Positions 21,991 through 32,699 of a stretch of 64,000 nt of DNA are shown here, piece after piece. Each line of letters starts with the position of its first letter. Position 1 is the first letter of the stretch. The DNA is taken from positions 21,238,844-21,302,843 of the forward strand of contig NC_012879.2 in the NCBI RefSeq assembly GCF_000003195.3, in the 5' to 3' direction. A model generated the notes under the pieces. The model worked only from the letters and a program-made list of their open reading frames with translations, searched no databases and was not told the origin of the DNA. The position numbers and the translations under genes were made by a program. This DNA is from Sorghum bicolor. Taxonomy: Eukaryota; Streptophyta; Magnoliopsida; Poales; Poaceae.

Positions 21991-22478
21991 TTTACCAATA
22001 ACTATTCATGCCAACCACATTCCAAATTCATGAAACAAAAACAAAAAAAGGAAACCCTAGATCTAGAATGCCTTTTCTCTCCATACATGAAACTACAATT
22101 AATCTCCAATAAAATAAAGCTATATCACCTAATTGATGGTGCAAGGTGGTGTCTCTACCTATTCTACACTAATAGCATCATAGATAAGCTCTAATTTAGT
22201 CAACACAAAGCTCAAGCTCCATGGAAGAGAGAGAAAACCAAAATGTAAATTGCTCACTAACCAACCAATAAAACATGGATTAGAGGGTGGGAATAGCATT
22301 TTCTTACCTTAAACAAGCTCCCCACCAAAGGATTTAAGTTCAAAACCTCCCCCCTTCCTAGAGTGATTTTAGGGAGGTGCCCAAGGCCTCCCAAACCTTT
22401 TTTTGCGAGTGGAAGTGAGTGGCTCGGGGAGAAAGAAGAGTGGGCTGGCTACTTATGCTACAGACCTCTGTAGGGGCG
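21991..22478 (-). other. Leader region of the CACTA transposase
   Basis: No credible gene is seen. Near 22462-22478 a CTGTAGGGGCG subterminal repeat begins just before the assembly gap, so part of the right subterminal array is hidden by it. Confidence 0.5.
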
Positions 22479-22578
22479 NNNNNNNNNNNNNNNNNNNNNN
22501 NNNNNNNNNNNNNNNNNNNNNNNNNNNNNNNNNNNNNNNNNNNNNNNNNNNNNNNNNNNNNNNNNNNNNNNNNNNNNN
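22479..22578. other. Assembly gap (100 N)
   Basis: A run of N of round length, as used for gaps of unknown size. It falls inside the CACTA subterminal repeats and abuts a long palindrome, which would explain an assembly break. Open frames crossing it are not meaningful. Confidence 0.97.
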
Positions 22579-22928
22579 CGTGGGTGTGAAAAAACTCTCC
22601 AAATTCCCCGGCCCCCGTTTGAGGCACATTCACCCACTCCGTGAAAAACGTACTCAGAGAGCGCCCCTTCCCACACCGTAGGGGCAGTTAACATCTGAAC
22701 CGCCACTACAGCAAGTGAACAGCCAAGCATAAAGCCAGCCGCCCCTACAGAGAACACTGCAAGGGCGGCTGGCTTTGTGCTTGGCTGCCCACCCACTGTA
22801 ATGGCGGTTCAAATGTTAACTGCCCCTACAGTGTGGGGAGGGGCGCTCTCTTAGTAAGTTTTTCACGTAGTGGGTGAATGTGGGTTTAACGGTGGCGGTG
22901 GGATTTGGAGAGGTTTTTCACACCCACG
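22579..22928. repeat. 350-bp imperfect palindrome with CACTA-like subterminal repeats
   Basis: CGTGGGTGTGAAAAA at 22579 pairs with TTTTTCACACCCACG at 22914-22928, and the arms stay paired inward through CATTCACCCACT, GTGAAAAACG, AGAGAGCGCCCC and TAGGGGCAGTTAACAT, with scattered mismatches. The inner part (about 22639-22872) looks like a CACTA end, while the outer arms are flanking-type DNA. The palindrome therefore includes both an element end and its flank, as in an inverted duplication. Its left arm starts exactly at the gap. Confidence 0.85.
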
Positions 22929-24610
22929 ATGCCCATGGTGCATGTGCAGTATTTGCCCAAGGTAATTCTCGGGCTTGCTCTTTCCTGATCCGTAGACTGC
23001 TTTTGTGGTCTTACTTTTTCGAGCTATATGCTGCAATTGATGGGAAGGAGATCCAATAGATATATTATTCTAAGTATAGTATTTGTACTTGTTAATCCCA
23101 AATTTTGGCGAGCTAGGAAACTGCCCAGTGGGCCTGCTTGGCAGAAGGAGGAACAGTCCAATGAGTGGATTGACTAAATGAAAGCACGGTGAAATTTGTC
23201 GGTCAGAAGGGTGTCGGAACAAGGCAAGACAAAAGAGAACATGTTGGGTTCAATTAGAAAAGGGAGACTTAAAGTCTAGGTTACCTTTTTGAGGAAAGAG
23301 TCGTATTAGAACATGAGACTAGAACTCCAGACTATAAATAGTAGGAACCCGATTTTTATAAGAATATACACAATCATAATACAAACCCTTTCAGCTCCGG
23401 ACACCAACCTTAGAAGTAGGAGTAGAAGTAGATCTGAACGAGACCTTCAACAAATCGAGCTGCATTAGTTGAATTCGACCTTCGGTTTCCTTGTAAGTAT
23501 TTTCATGGTTCGTGTTTAGTTTGTGACGGTTGCATCATTCGACCTCATGTCGAACTTAATGATGAATTATGTTTGTAAGGCTGTATTGTTTCAATCTCTT
23601 ATCAATTATGGTTTAAGTTAGTTATCGGCTCTATTAAATTGGCAATTTAATAGATTCATCAAGTTACCAATATTATTTAAAGCTCAATGTTTTATTTTTT
23701 GTAACAATATTCTGTCCGATCAAGGTTTAACGAGTTGGCTCGAGCTTCAAATCTAAATGCTTATCATGAAACTTCAAAGCAAATGACAATCATTAAGCGA
23801 ATCAAAGATAGCTAACTTGTTAATCTTGATCCTTACATGTTGTACGTTTGAGATATTTATTTTGTTATAATTAATTTGGTTTTAATAACTAAATCTAATT
23901 ATAATAATATAGATAGATCTTGTTCCTGCTTCATAGACCTTGTATCGGCTAAAATAGTCGATCCAGTCAAACTTAAACGAATAGTGTACGTGCATGAGTC
24001 TGCTTATGCATCAAATGAACTAGTAGTCTGTGTTGAACTTATTGAAGCCCGCTGGCTGTTAGACCAGGTGAATATAGATTTAATACAAATTATGAATATA
24101 ATTTATTGAAACCGCAGGACCAGTTTTAGTAAGTTATTGTTTATTTAATGAATAAAAGGATAATGCATGTAAGTTATCTTTTATCTTTACACACAAGCGT
24201 ATCGGCTAAATAGCTGATCCAATAATTTTACACCCGTAAGATGCATTTGTTTAGTAAATAGCGTATCAGTTTAGAGATCAAGCATTTGACTTGACTGAGT
24301 TCAGATCTCCCTAGGTATTCATCTATTTAGGAAATGATGCTTCCTTTTTTCTCAAAGTATTTGAGACATGATACTCTATAAATATAACTTGTTGGTGACC
24401 TGGTGTAGCACAAATAAACATGTATATTTTGTTCAGTTTCAACTTTCAATCAATTGGACAACTAAATCGCCTCTCAGAAGCATAGTGAATATATTGGTGA
24501 CATAGTGAAATGCCAAATAAATAAAATAAAATATATTGGAAAAAATAAGAACACGCTCTGCTTCAAGTATGGTGATCCTGTAACATATATTGTAATGATA
24601 TCTTTAATTT
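22929..24610. other. Unannotated AT-rich DNA with an LTR-like promoter
   Basis: No coding region is recognised. ACTATAAATA at 23331-23340 is a good TATA box, followed by CA-rich sequence resembling the R/U5 of an LTR. The words ATCGGCTAAA and ATCGGCTCTA occur at about 23620, 23945 and 24200, which recalls the composition of the Tat element at 31416-60048. I suspect an old Tat-type LTR but cannot place its ends. Confidence 0.35.
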
Positions 24611-24614
24611 ACAC

Positions 24615-24615
<1 letters not shown>

Positions 24616-24666
<51 letters not shown>

Positions 24667-24757
24667 CATAATAATAATAATAATAATACTACTACTACTA
24701 CTACTAATAATAAAAATAATAATAATAAGACTACTAGTAGTAGTAGTACTACTACTA
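24616..24757. repeat. Compound trinucleotide microsatellite (AAT and ACT/AGT)
   Basis: About 25 AAT units with one interruption are followed by ACT units, more AAT, and a short TAG/TAC inverted stretch (CTACTAGTAGTAG). Open frames across it encode homopolymers such as poly-Asn and poly-Ile and should be ignored. Confidence 0.95.
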
Positions 24758-25159
24758 TATATAAAAGATGTAAACCACGAGTGTCCGATCATGAACAAAA
24801 ACTTTCGTTGCTGCCATACCTACATTGACCATGAATGTTACCATGATCTCGACCATTTATGATCAGCGAGCTGACACGTCAAAGATGACTAGTTTCTAGT
24901 AGGTCAAGAAAGTCGTATCGTATTCATTAAAAAATTTGTGACTTCTCTAACTCAAGATCAACAATAGACTTCTTAAAAACTTTGTGACTTGTCTGACTCA
25001 AGATATTGATTAAAAAACATTATTTAAAAATTGGACAATTATTAGTTATTCTCAAATTAAGGGGTACATGCTTTATTATCATTAATATTTTCAGTTTCAT
25101 TATATATGTACGGTTATTTTTGAAAATAGTTTTAGAAAATTTAATAATTAAAATTTTCA

Positions 25160-25350
25160 TCAGTGTACTCCAAATAATGGGCGCGGCGCCAAACTTTCCA
25201 CGCGCCCACGGCACCAAATCTGCGCGGCAAAAAAAATTTCCCCCGCACCTAGCTACTCTAATAACCTTACCCTAATCCCCGCCTAGCTAATCTAATTGTA
25301 ACCCCCTCCCCTGCTGACCGCCCCCTCCCCCCCACGACGCCACCTAGGGC
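25160..25350 (+). other. GC-rich leader before the duplicated exon unit
   Basis: The composition shifts from AT-rich to GC-rich (GGCGCGGCGCC and runs of C). It may be a promoter or 5' untranslated region, or the end of a transposon. No clear TATA box or terminal repeat is seen. Confidence 0.35.
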
Positions 25351-27340
25351 GTGAGCGCCGCCGTGCTGCTCCCGGTAAGCCATGACGCCATGTCAGCAAG
25401 GCCCTCATCCAGGACGCCAACGACACCACCTCGGACCAGGACGCCACCGACACTGTCGCTATCGAAGACGCCACCAGGGACGACTCCAGGTAGGGCGGTA
25501 ATTCCCCAGGGAAATGACACCACCATCTTGGCGCCCATCGGTATGAAGACATATCCATCGAAATCAAAGATGAAAATGGATTCCCTTATCCATATGTCCC
25601 CAGGTACTGCGCCCACCTCCCCCTCCCCCCTTGTGTTCGTCACGACCTTTTTTTTGTTGAAAATTAATATGTGACTAGGTTTTATTATTCAATTTGATGA
25701 ATGGTAATGGTGTTGAGATTTAGGTGTTGTGAATCTGCCCCCTGCGTGCAAGTTGTATTGTATCTATGGTAATTTTTAGTGTAATATTTGCCTACTGCAT
25801 ATATGCTAGTGTAACGGGAAAAATAATACCAAGTTACTTGTCTACTACACCTAACATAACCCGGCCTGCATCTATTCTGTTGCTCAATAGTCTGTCCATT
25901 AAATTTGAAAAATTGAAACCCTAGCCAATGCTATAACACTCTTCTGTGCATTGCTTCTGTAGTTACCAACAATGGTTCACTCACTTTTATAACTATAGCA
26001 GATCTATCGATTCAAAAATTAGTACCCAAAAAATAAAAGTTGTTGTACCTGTAATTTTTCAACATGACATGGACTGCAGCTCGTGCAAAATAATCATTCT
26101 GTTGTTATAATATTTTTCATGTGCCTAAAATTTCTTGCTGACATAGAGGACATTCACCATTCTATATATTTTACCCTGAAATATGCAAATACGAGCCAGC
26201 ACATATGTCCAAGTGAAAAGTTAGAATAGATTATCTTTTATCAAACTTACAATCAAGGTTACTTGTCTGGTCTCTTCGTATATCATAATATTCCCATAGT
26301 GGTCATTGTACTTGTTTATTAATCATTTTCCGATGAATACAGTGCTCAAGGTGAAATATGGACTCTATATATACATTGCAAGAATGGACTTCCAGGTCAT
26401 GAGTACATAAGGTTCAAAGTAGAAAGGGCAGCTCTAAATTTCACAATCTTGTGAAGAGTTAAGGACCAAGCTAGGTACAATGTCCGGGATTATTTATATT
26501 ACAAGAAGCGTTCTAGGGGAGATTTAGCTACTCTAAAGCCCATAAATTATGTCAAACAGATTGATGTTATGATACAAGATAATATCATGGAGAAGGAAAA
26601 CATACTAGTACTCACAAAGCAGCTAGAGACAACAAATCAAGTCAGCATAACACCAATGAAGCGACCAAGGCAGCAGAACAAAGAAGATGAGGACGACCAT
26701 CCGTTTATGGATGATGATTGCAATGAATACAAGGACTGGCTACAAAACCTGCCAACAGCTAGAAGGCATGGTATAACCTCAATGTTTCTGTGTTTTTATT
26801 GGTATTGTTTGTAATCTTGGCAACTTTATATAATCTACATCTTCTCTAAAATGTTTTGGTCGCTAACAACTTTCAAGGATGGCTCTAGGAGGGAAACAGT
26901 TGACACGTACAAGGAATTTTTAAGGATCAAAGGAGACATGGAACAAATCAGTAATGATTTTTCCTTTATAGAGCAATGTAATTTACTTGTATTTTTTTTA
27001 GCTGAACCATTCAACCTTTGTGCAGTGGCAATTGTTGATCAACCTAACACTACTGATAGCATCATAGTTGAAGACGATGAAAGTAATGGAAGCAATGTGA
27101 CACCACTAGTAAATAGGCCAAGCCATGCAAGGAGGCCAAGGGTTCATGGAAATGGTATGTCATGATTCATACTTTTTATATTGGGTTCACTATTATTAAC
27201 TGAGAACTAGAAGCATTGAAGTTCATTGTTCTATGTTTAAAAGGAGTTGGCTCCAATCAACCAAAGAAGAAAAGTCATGGTACTGTTAAAGGAAAAACAG
27301 TAGTCAATAAGAGAGTTAAGGAACGCAACCAAAAACATTC
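25351..27340 (+). pseudogene. Unrecognised multi-exon plant gene fragment, copy 1 of a tandem duplication
   Basis: A first exon (25351-25603, Pro/Thr/Arg-rich, ending HMSPG before GTACTG) is followed by exon-like segments. One near 26343-26770 contains EIWTLYIHCKNGLPG, YNVRDYLYYKKRSRGD and VKQIDVMIQDNIMEKE. Another (26870-27155) contains TYKEFLRIKGDM, and a last one reads GVNSWKNIKDEVKERIAEEM. The last resembles segments of plant En/Spm-associated (Ptta-type) proteins, but I am not confident. Frames break between exons, notably a stop after TIL near 26452. A near-copy follows at 27489-29097. Confidence 0.4.
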
Positions 27341-27488
27341 AATTGAATAGCCATGCATTTGTCGTTGAGATTATAACATTTACAAGGAAATGAGCCCCAC
27401 TCATTGGAGTAAATAGTTGGAAGAATATAAAGGATGAAGTGAAAGAAAGAATTGCAGAAGAGATGTTGGTATGCTGCGTACTATTTTT

Positions 27489-29097
27489 CATCAAAGACGA
27501 AAATGGATTCCTTTTTTTGTTGAAAATGAATATGTGACTAGGTTTTATTATTCAATTTGATGAATGGTAATGGTGTTGAGATTTAGGTCTTGTGAATCTG
27601 CCCCCTGCGTGCAAGTTGTACTGTATCGATGCTAATTTGTTAGTGTAATATTTGCCTACTGGATATATACTAGTGTAACAGAAAAAATAATACCAATTAC
27701 TTGTCTACGACACCTAACATAACCCGGCCTGCATCTATTCTGCTGCTCAATAATCTGTCCATTAAATTCGAAAAATCAAAACCTTGCCAATGCTATAACA
27801 CTCTTGTATGCATTGCTTCTGTAGTTACCAACAATGGTTCACTCATTTTTATAACTATAGCAGATCTATCGATTCAAAAATTAGTACCCAAAAATAAAAG
27901 TTGTTGTACCTGTAATTTTGCAACATGACATGGACTGCAGCTCGTGCAAAATAATCATTATGTTGTTCTAATATTTTTCATGTGCCTAAAATTTCTTGCT
28001 GACATAGAGGACATTCACCATTCTATATATTTTACCTAAAATATGCAAATACGAGTCAGCCCATATGTCCAAGTGAAAAGTAAGAATAGATTATCTTTTA
28101 TCAAACTTACAATCAAGGTTACTTGTCTGGTCTATTTGTATATCATAATATTCTCATAATGGTCATTGTACTTGTTTAATAATCATTGTCCTATGAATAC
28201 AGTGCTGAAGGTGAAATATGGACTCTATGCATTCATTGTAAGAATGGACTTCCAGGTCCTGAGTACATAAGGTTCAGAGTAGAAAGGGCAGCTCTAAATT
28301 TCATAGTCTTGTTAAGGACCAAGCTGGGTACAATGTCAGGGATTATTTATATTACAAGAAGCATTCTAGGGGAGATTTAGCTACTCTAGAGCCCATAGAT
28401 TATGTCAAACAGATTGACGTTATGATACAAGATAATACAATGGAGAAGGAAATCAGACTAGTACTCACAAAGCATCTAGAGACAACAAATCAAGTCAGCA
28501 TAACACCAATGCAGCGACCAAGGTAGTAGAACAAAGAAGATGAGAACGACCATCCGTTTATGGATGATGATTGCAATGAATACAAGGTCTGGCTACAAAA
28601 CCTGCCAGCAGCTCGAAGGCATGGTATAACCTCTATGTTTCTATTTTTTTGTTGGTATTGTTTGTAATCTTGGCAACATTATATAAACTACATCTTCTCT
28701 AAAATGTTTTGGTCGCTAACAGATTTCAAGGATGGCTCTAGGAGGGAAACAGTTGACACATACAAGGAATTTTTAAGGATCAAAGGAGACATGGTACAAA
28801 TCAGTAATGATTTTTCCTTTATAGAGCAATGTAATTTACTTGTATTTTTTTAACTTTACCATTAAACCTTTGTGCAGTGGCAATTGTTGATCAACCTAAC
28901 ACTACTGATAGCATCATAGTTGAAGACGTTGAAAGTAATGGAAGCAATGTGACACCACTAGTAAATAGGCCAAGCCATGCAAGGAGGCCAAGGGTTCATG
29001 GAAATGGTATGTGATGATTCATACTTTTTATATTGGGTGCAATATTATTAACTGAGAACTAGAAACACTAAAGTTCGTTGTTCTATTTTTAAAAGGA
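27489..29097 (+). pseudogene. Tandem copy 2 of the exon unit, truncated by an LTR element
   Basis: It repeats copy 1 with an offset of about 1855-1863 bp, starting from the word CAAAGACGAAAATGGATTCC. It lacks the first exon's N-terminal part. EIWTLCIHCKNGLPGPEY and VKQIDVMIQDN are kept, but a stop follows TPMQRPR. It ends at 29097, where TGTAATACCC begins, while copy 1 continues past the same word (TTAAAAGGAGTTGGCTCC). The LTR-type element therefore inserted exactly there. Confidence 0.5.
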
Positions 29098-31032
29098 TGT
29101 AATACCCGATTTTAAGGACAAAACCAGATATGCACCATATGTGAGTCTTAGAAGGCAAATCTCACATATAGCTACAAATAAGGGGTAATATCAAAAGACA
29201 ATGCATAAATTATATAACGTACTTAGTATAAAAGAGATAACCTTTGATAGCAAACAACGGATAGACAACTCCAAACTTCAGGTATTAACTCCTCTCTACA
29301 GGATCCAACTGACTGGTTGATCACAAGCCTAAAGCATCTCCTGAAGTGTAGGGGAAATAGCAAGAGTGAGCACATATCGTACTCAACAAGTATAACCAGG
29401 GGTTCATGAGGCTCAAATAGTTGACACTGGTTTGACTGCATTTAGCTTTTATATGTAGATAGCATATTTATGTTTAGATAGCAATTGTTAAGGTAGCATA
29501 ATTAAATCCCATAACCACATGATCAATGTATACAAGAATTAAGAATAACACATATAAACAACATAATAAACCATCATTTATCATCATTTATCATGTTCAT
29601 CAGTGTCCATCTATTCTGTCAGTTTTTCGGGCTACCAGATTTAACACTCTGCAGAGGTTGTACATCTTTACCCATGAGTCGTGATTTACCCTTTCGCCTG
29701 AGGTTGCAAGTCCCTTAACCCCCTTCCAAGGGAGGTCGGCAGGGATCACTATGAAGCCTTTCAAAAGTTCATCTAACAAGTTAGGGCCACAATGATTCCC
29801 GGGCGCGCAGATATAGAGCCCCCCTTCCAAATGGCACAATGATTTGCAGCCTATACACATAAGGACAAAGGCCACACCGTACCCAAAATGGCAAGCCCCT
29901 CTAGCGCCCTTTCGGGTAACCTCTAACAAGCTAGATAAGGTCTTCATACCGAGCTAAAGCTAGAGCCATATAGCCCTCATGGTTTGTACGAGTTGTCCCA
30001 CCTTTTGCCAAGGGATAAGTCCTTATGGAGGGTCAAGATCAATCTAGCAAAAGCTAGAGTCCTTTCCACCCTTTATGTTCAAGTTGCTAGAAAGCTTATT
30101 TTATTGTTTATCGTATATCCAAATATTCATGTTACAAGATCATGGATTGTAATCAAACACAAGCAAGTACTACCCAAATGCATATCCAAATAGGTAACAA
30201 GGAATTCAGGATAACAATCATATATGATTTTGCTAAGGTCATCAAGGTGGACACATGCATATGATAAATATTGTATTAATTGTGTATAGGTAACAAGGAT
30301 GGTCCCAAGTTATACTTGCCTTGATCAAAGCTTTATTGGAACTCCTGCTGGTCATCAAAAGATTGCCCTTGATCACCAACGTATTGCTCACCGTCTATAC
30401 TCGATCATCAATCAACAACACGCATTCCAACGGACAATCGTACACAAAGCAAACAAGCTACAATTAGAACAACACACCAACAGTGATAAAACAAATGTAA
30501 AAGTTTATAAAAATTTTCTACTCAGCGCTACGATCACACAGACGTAAAGATCACAAAAATCGGAGTTAAAACGGAGAAGTTATGGATTTTCTAAGATTTT
30601 CTATAGAATAATAATTAATTAAGTAGGGTCACGAAATTAAAAAGTTTGAAACTGAGTAAAGAGTATCACTAACATGTATATCTTGTGATTACGAATCCAA
30701 CGCAATTTGAATGGGTCAGAACGGAATTAAAATGAGCATTTTATGAGCAAAACAGTTTCAGTGGCAAACTTGTAATTTATGAAAATGTATTTTGAAATCA
30801 AGCGGCAGACTTTACGTCTTCAAAAACAGGAAGCGTATTTCGCGAAAGTGTTTTGGACAGCTGGTTCGATATTCAAATAGACGGGGGGCTCTTTAGCGAA
30901 ACTGGCACCAAACCGGTATCATCTATTTTGGACCGTAGATCTTCCGATGGACGGCGTGGTTCGATCTGGCGCTGGGCGGTGGCCGGCCGGTGGCGCACCG
31001 AAGCTCGACGGCGGCGCCATTGCTAAAAGGAT
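29098..31032 (+). mobile_element. 5' end of an LTR retrotransposon or its LTR
   Basis: TGTAATACCCGATTTTAAGG is a typical start for grass Ty3/gypsy LTRs, and its first base is the breakpoint of the duplicated unit. Downstream there is LTR-like text (for example ACTCAACAAGTATAACCAGG near 29380) and no coding region. Its right end is not visible; the continuation of the broken unit (GTTGGCTCC) is not found to the right within the window. The end given is where the composition changes. Confidence 0.45.
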
Positions 31033-31415
31033 TTTTTTTTATTTTTAGCCCAAATTTGAAACAAATACCAAATTTGACCCAGTTTAGGAAAAAAAATTTA
31101 AAACTCACCCGTTTGGCCCCGCCACCGTGCAAGGCGGGGCAAATGCACTATACCCAGCCATGCATGGCGGCGGAGTGCACTGCTGATGTGGCTACTGACT
31201 CGCTGCATGCGCTGACGTGTACCCCGCCATGACTGATGGCGGGTTAGGGTACCCCGCCGTGGATCATGGCGGGGCACGCCTAGGCCCACCAAAACCAAGA
31301 CCGCGCCCGCTCTCTCTCTCTGTCCTATCCCCGCACCTGGCCGCGCCGCGCCGCGCCAGGCCGTGCCTCGCCCCGGCCGCACCGTGCCACGCACGACCCC
31401 GCCGAGCCTGCCCGC
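31033..31415 (+). other. Possible 5' leader of the MULE, split by the Tat element
   Basis: AT-rich text (CCCAAATTTGAAACAAATACC) is followed by paired CCCGCCATG/CATGGCGGGG words and then GC-rich DNA up to the retrotransposon at 31416. The DNA just right of that retrotransposon (60049 onward) is equally GC-rich and leads into the MULE transposase at 60552. I infer that 31033-31415 and 60049-60551 were once continuous. No clear 5-bp duplication joins them (CCCGC against TCGGC). Confidence 0.35.
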
Positions 31416-32141
31416 TGTTGGTGCAAAAGTGGATCTGCAAACACAAAGGGCTAATACCCAATTCAAATGTTAAGGCGTGCCAGCCGATTTGACATTACAA
31501 TCGACAAAGGTGGTAACTCGAACACTTTGGTCCCGACAACAGCGATGCGCCCGGATGTCACGGCCAAGAGGTGTTCACGCAGAACTAGAGAACTCGCTGA
31601 GGTTGACTCGATGAATTCCTAAGAACTCATAGTAAAAAGAAAACATGACGAAATCGTTGAAAAGTAGATGCTAGAATAGATGTAAAAACTTGTGTTTGAT
31701 TGATTGTGTATATCCATTACATTGCTACGGGGTCTACATTTATACCCTGTTCACAAGAGTTACAACCAGACACGACTAGGATTCAAATTCCAAATTAAAC
31801 AGAATCTGTATACAAAATAAACTCTAATAACTATGGAAAGCATTAAACCATCTTCCACAACCGATCGGTACACCGCCATGAGTAGAATGACAACCCCTGC
31901 ACCTTTCTCCATAACCATCGGCAAGCCACCTCTCATAGCCATCGGTAACCATCAGCACCAGTCATCGGCACGAACCCATCACCACTCTTGGACCTAGCCA
32001 TATCCTGTCGCTTTCCCATCGGCACCAACCCTCATCAGCAACTCTTCTGTAGACTAGTCACCATTTTTCTGCTTGACGATCTTAAACCTCATTAACTCTA
32101 GGTACGCGTCCAAAGATACGTCTCCAAAAACGGTGTCAACA
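31416..32141 (-). repeat. H1 3' LTR (726 bp)
   Basis: It matches 59329-60048 end to end with scattered substitutions. It retains a TATA-like GGTATAAATG (complement at about 31736-31748) that is shortened in the other LTR. Confidence 0.9.
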
Positions 32142-32157
32142 CATGCCCCCCAATTTT
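32142..32157 (-). promoter_or_regulatory. H1 polypurine tract
   Basis: On the minus strand AAAATTGGGGGGCATG directly precedes the 3' LTR (TGTTGACACC), the correct place for plus-strand priming. Confidence 0.7.
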
Positions 32158-32537
32158 GGAATATAAAATCATTAATGCTTCGAAATTCTCCCCAGTAATG
32201 ATGCCTTTCCGCAATTATCCCTTTCTGTCAGCAATTAATTACCAAATCCAAACAACCTTAGCCCGGTTCTCCTGCATGCTCCTCGAATCTCTCAATTTCT
32301 CGAACCGAATTTCCCAAACGTACGTCCATCGGCAGTATTTCCGTTAGAGAAGGCTGCCGATGAACCGACTAGGAGATCTTGCACACTAAGATATGTCAAA
32401 ATTATGACCGCTTACTGTCAAATCACCTGTGCAATCCCTTGATTACCGTGCGAACAGTTACCATATCCACCTGAACACCCTCGGATTTCACGGATGCGGC
32501 GAAGAGATAAGTCAGATTTGCCCCTGCCCTCTTTGTC

Positions 32538-32546
32538 CTATAAATA
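32538..32546 (+). promoter_or_regulatory. TATA box for the antisense gene of H1
   Basis: CTATAAATA on the plus strand lies 154 bp before the ATG at 32700 and is followed by pyrimidine-rich leader DNA. It faces the antisense gene and away from the retrotransposon genes, implying an independent promoter inside H1. Confidence 0.6.
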
Positions 32547-32699
32547 CTTCCTTCTCCGGTACTCTTCCCCATCTTGTCATTCTACAGCCTCAAACCCACC
32601 TTCCTGGCGGCGGCACTGTTCGAGAACTTCAAGAACTCCGACAAGGATCTCCTCCAACAATCTTCTAAGTCTTCGATTCTTTCCTCCTCACGGGAAGAA

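Larger units (their letters stand above)
13731..22872 (-). mobile_element. CACTA (En/Spm) transposon region, possibly two fused elements
   Basis: The left end starts CACTACTACAG and the right end finishes CACGTAGTG. Both outer ends are followed by GGT (13728-13730 and 22873-22875), which fits the 3-bp target duplication of CACTA elements. Both flanks carry inverted CTGTAAGGGCGG/CTGTAGGGGCGG subterminal repeats. Genes run on the minus strand: TNP2-type transposase first, then an Ulp1-like protease gene, a known CACTA order. Against a single element, the termini agree only over CACTAC, and an internal subterminal repeat lies at 16677-16726, so a 3.0-kb element (13731-16726) may sit beside a separate transposase-bearing one. 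Confidence 0.6.

Noticed and set aside
22358..22796. Open frames crossing the N run
   Set aside because: The residues inside are unknown and the frames exist only because N codons are not stops.
24505..24828. Poly-Asn / poly-Ile proteins
   Set aside because: They are translations of a trinucleotide microsatellite.
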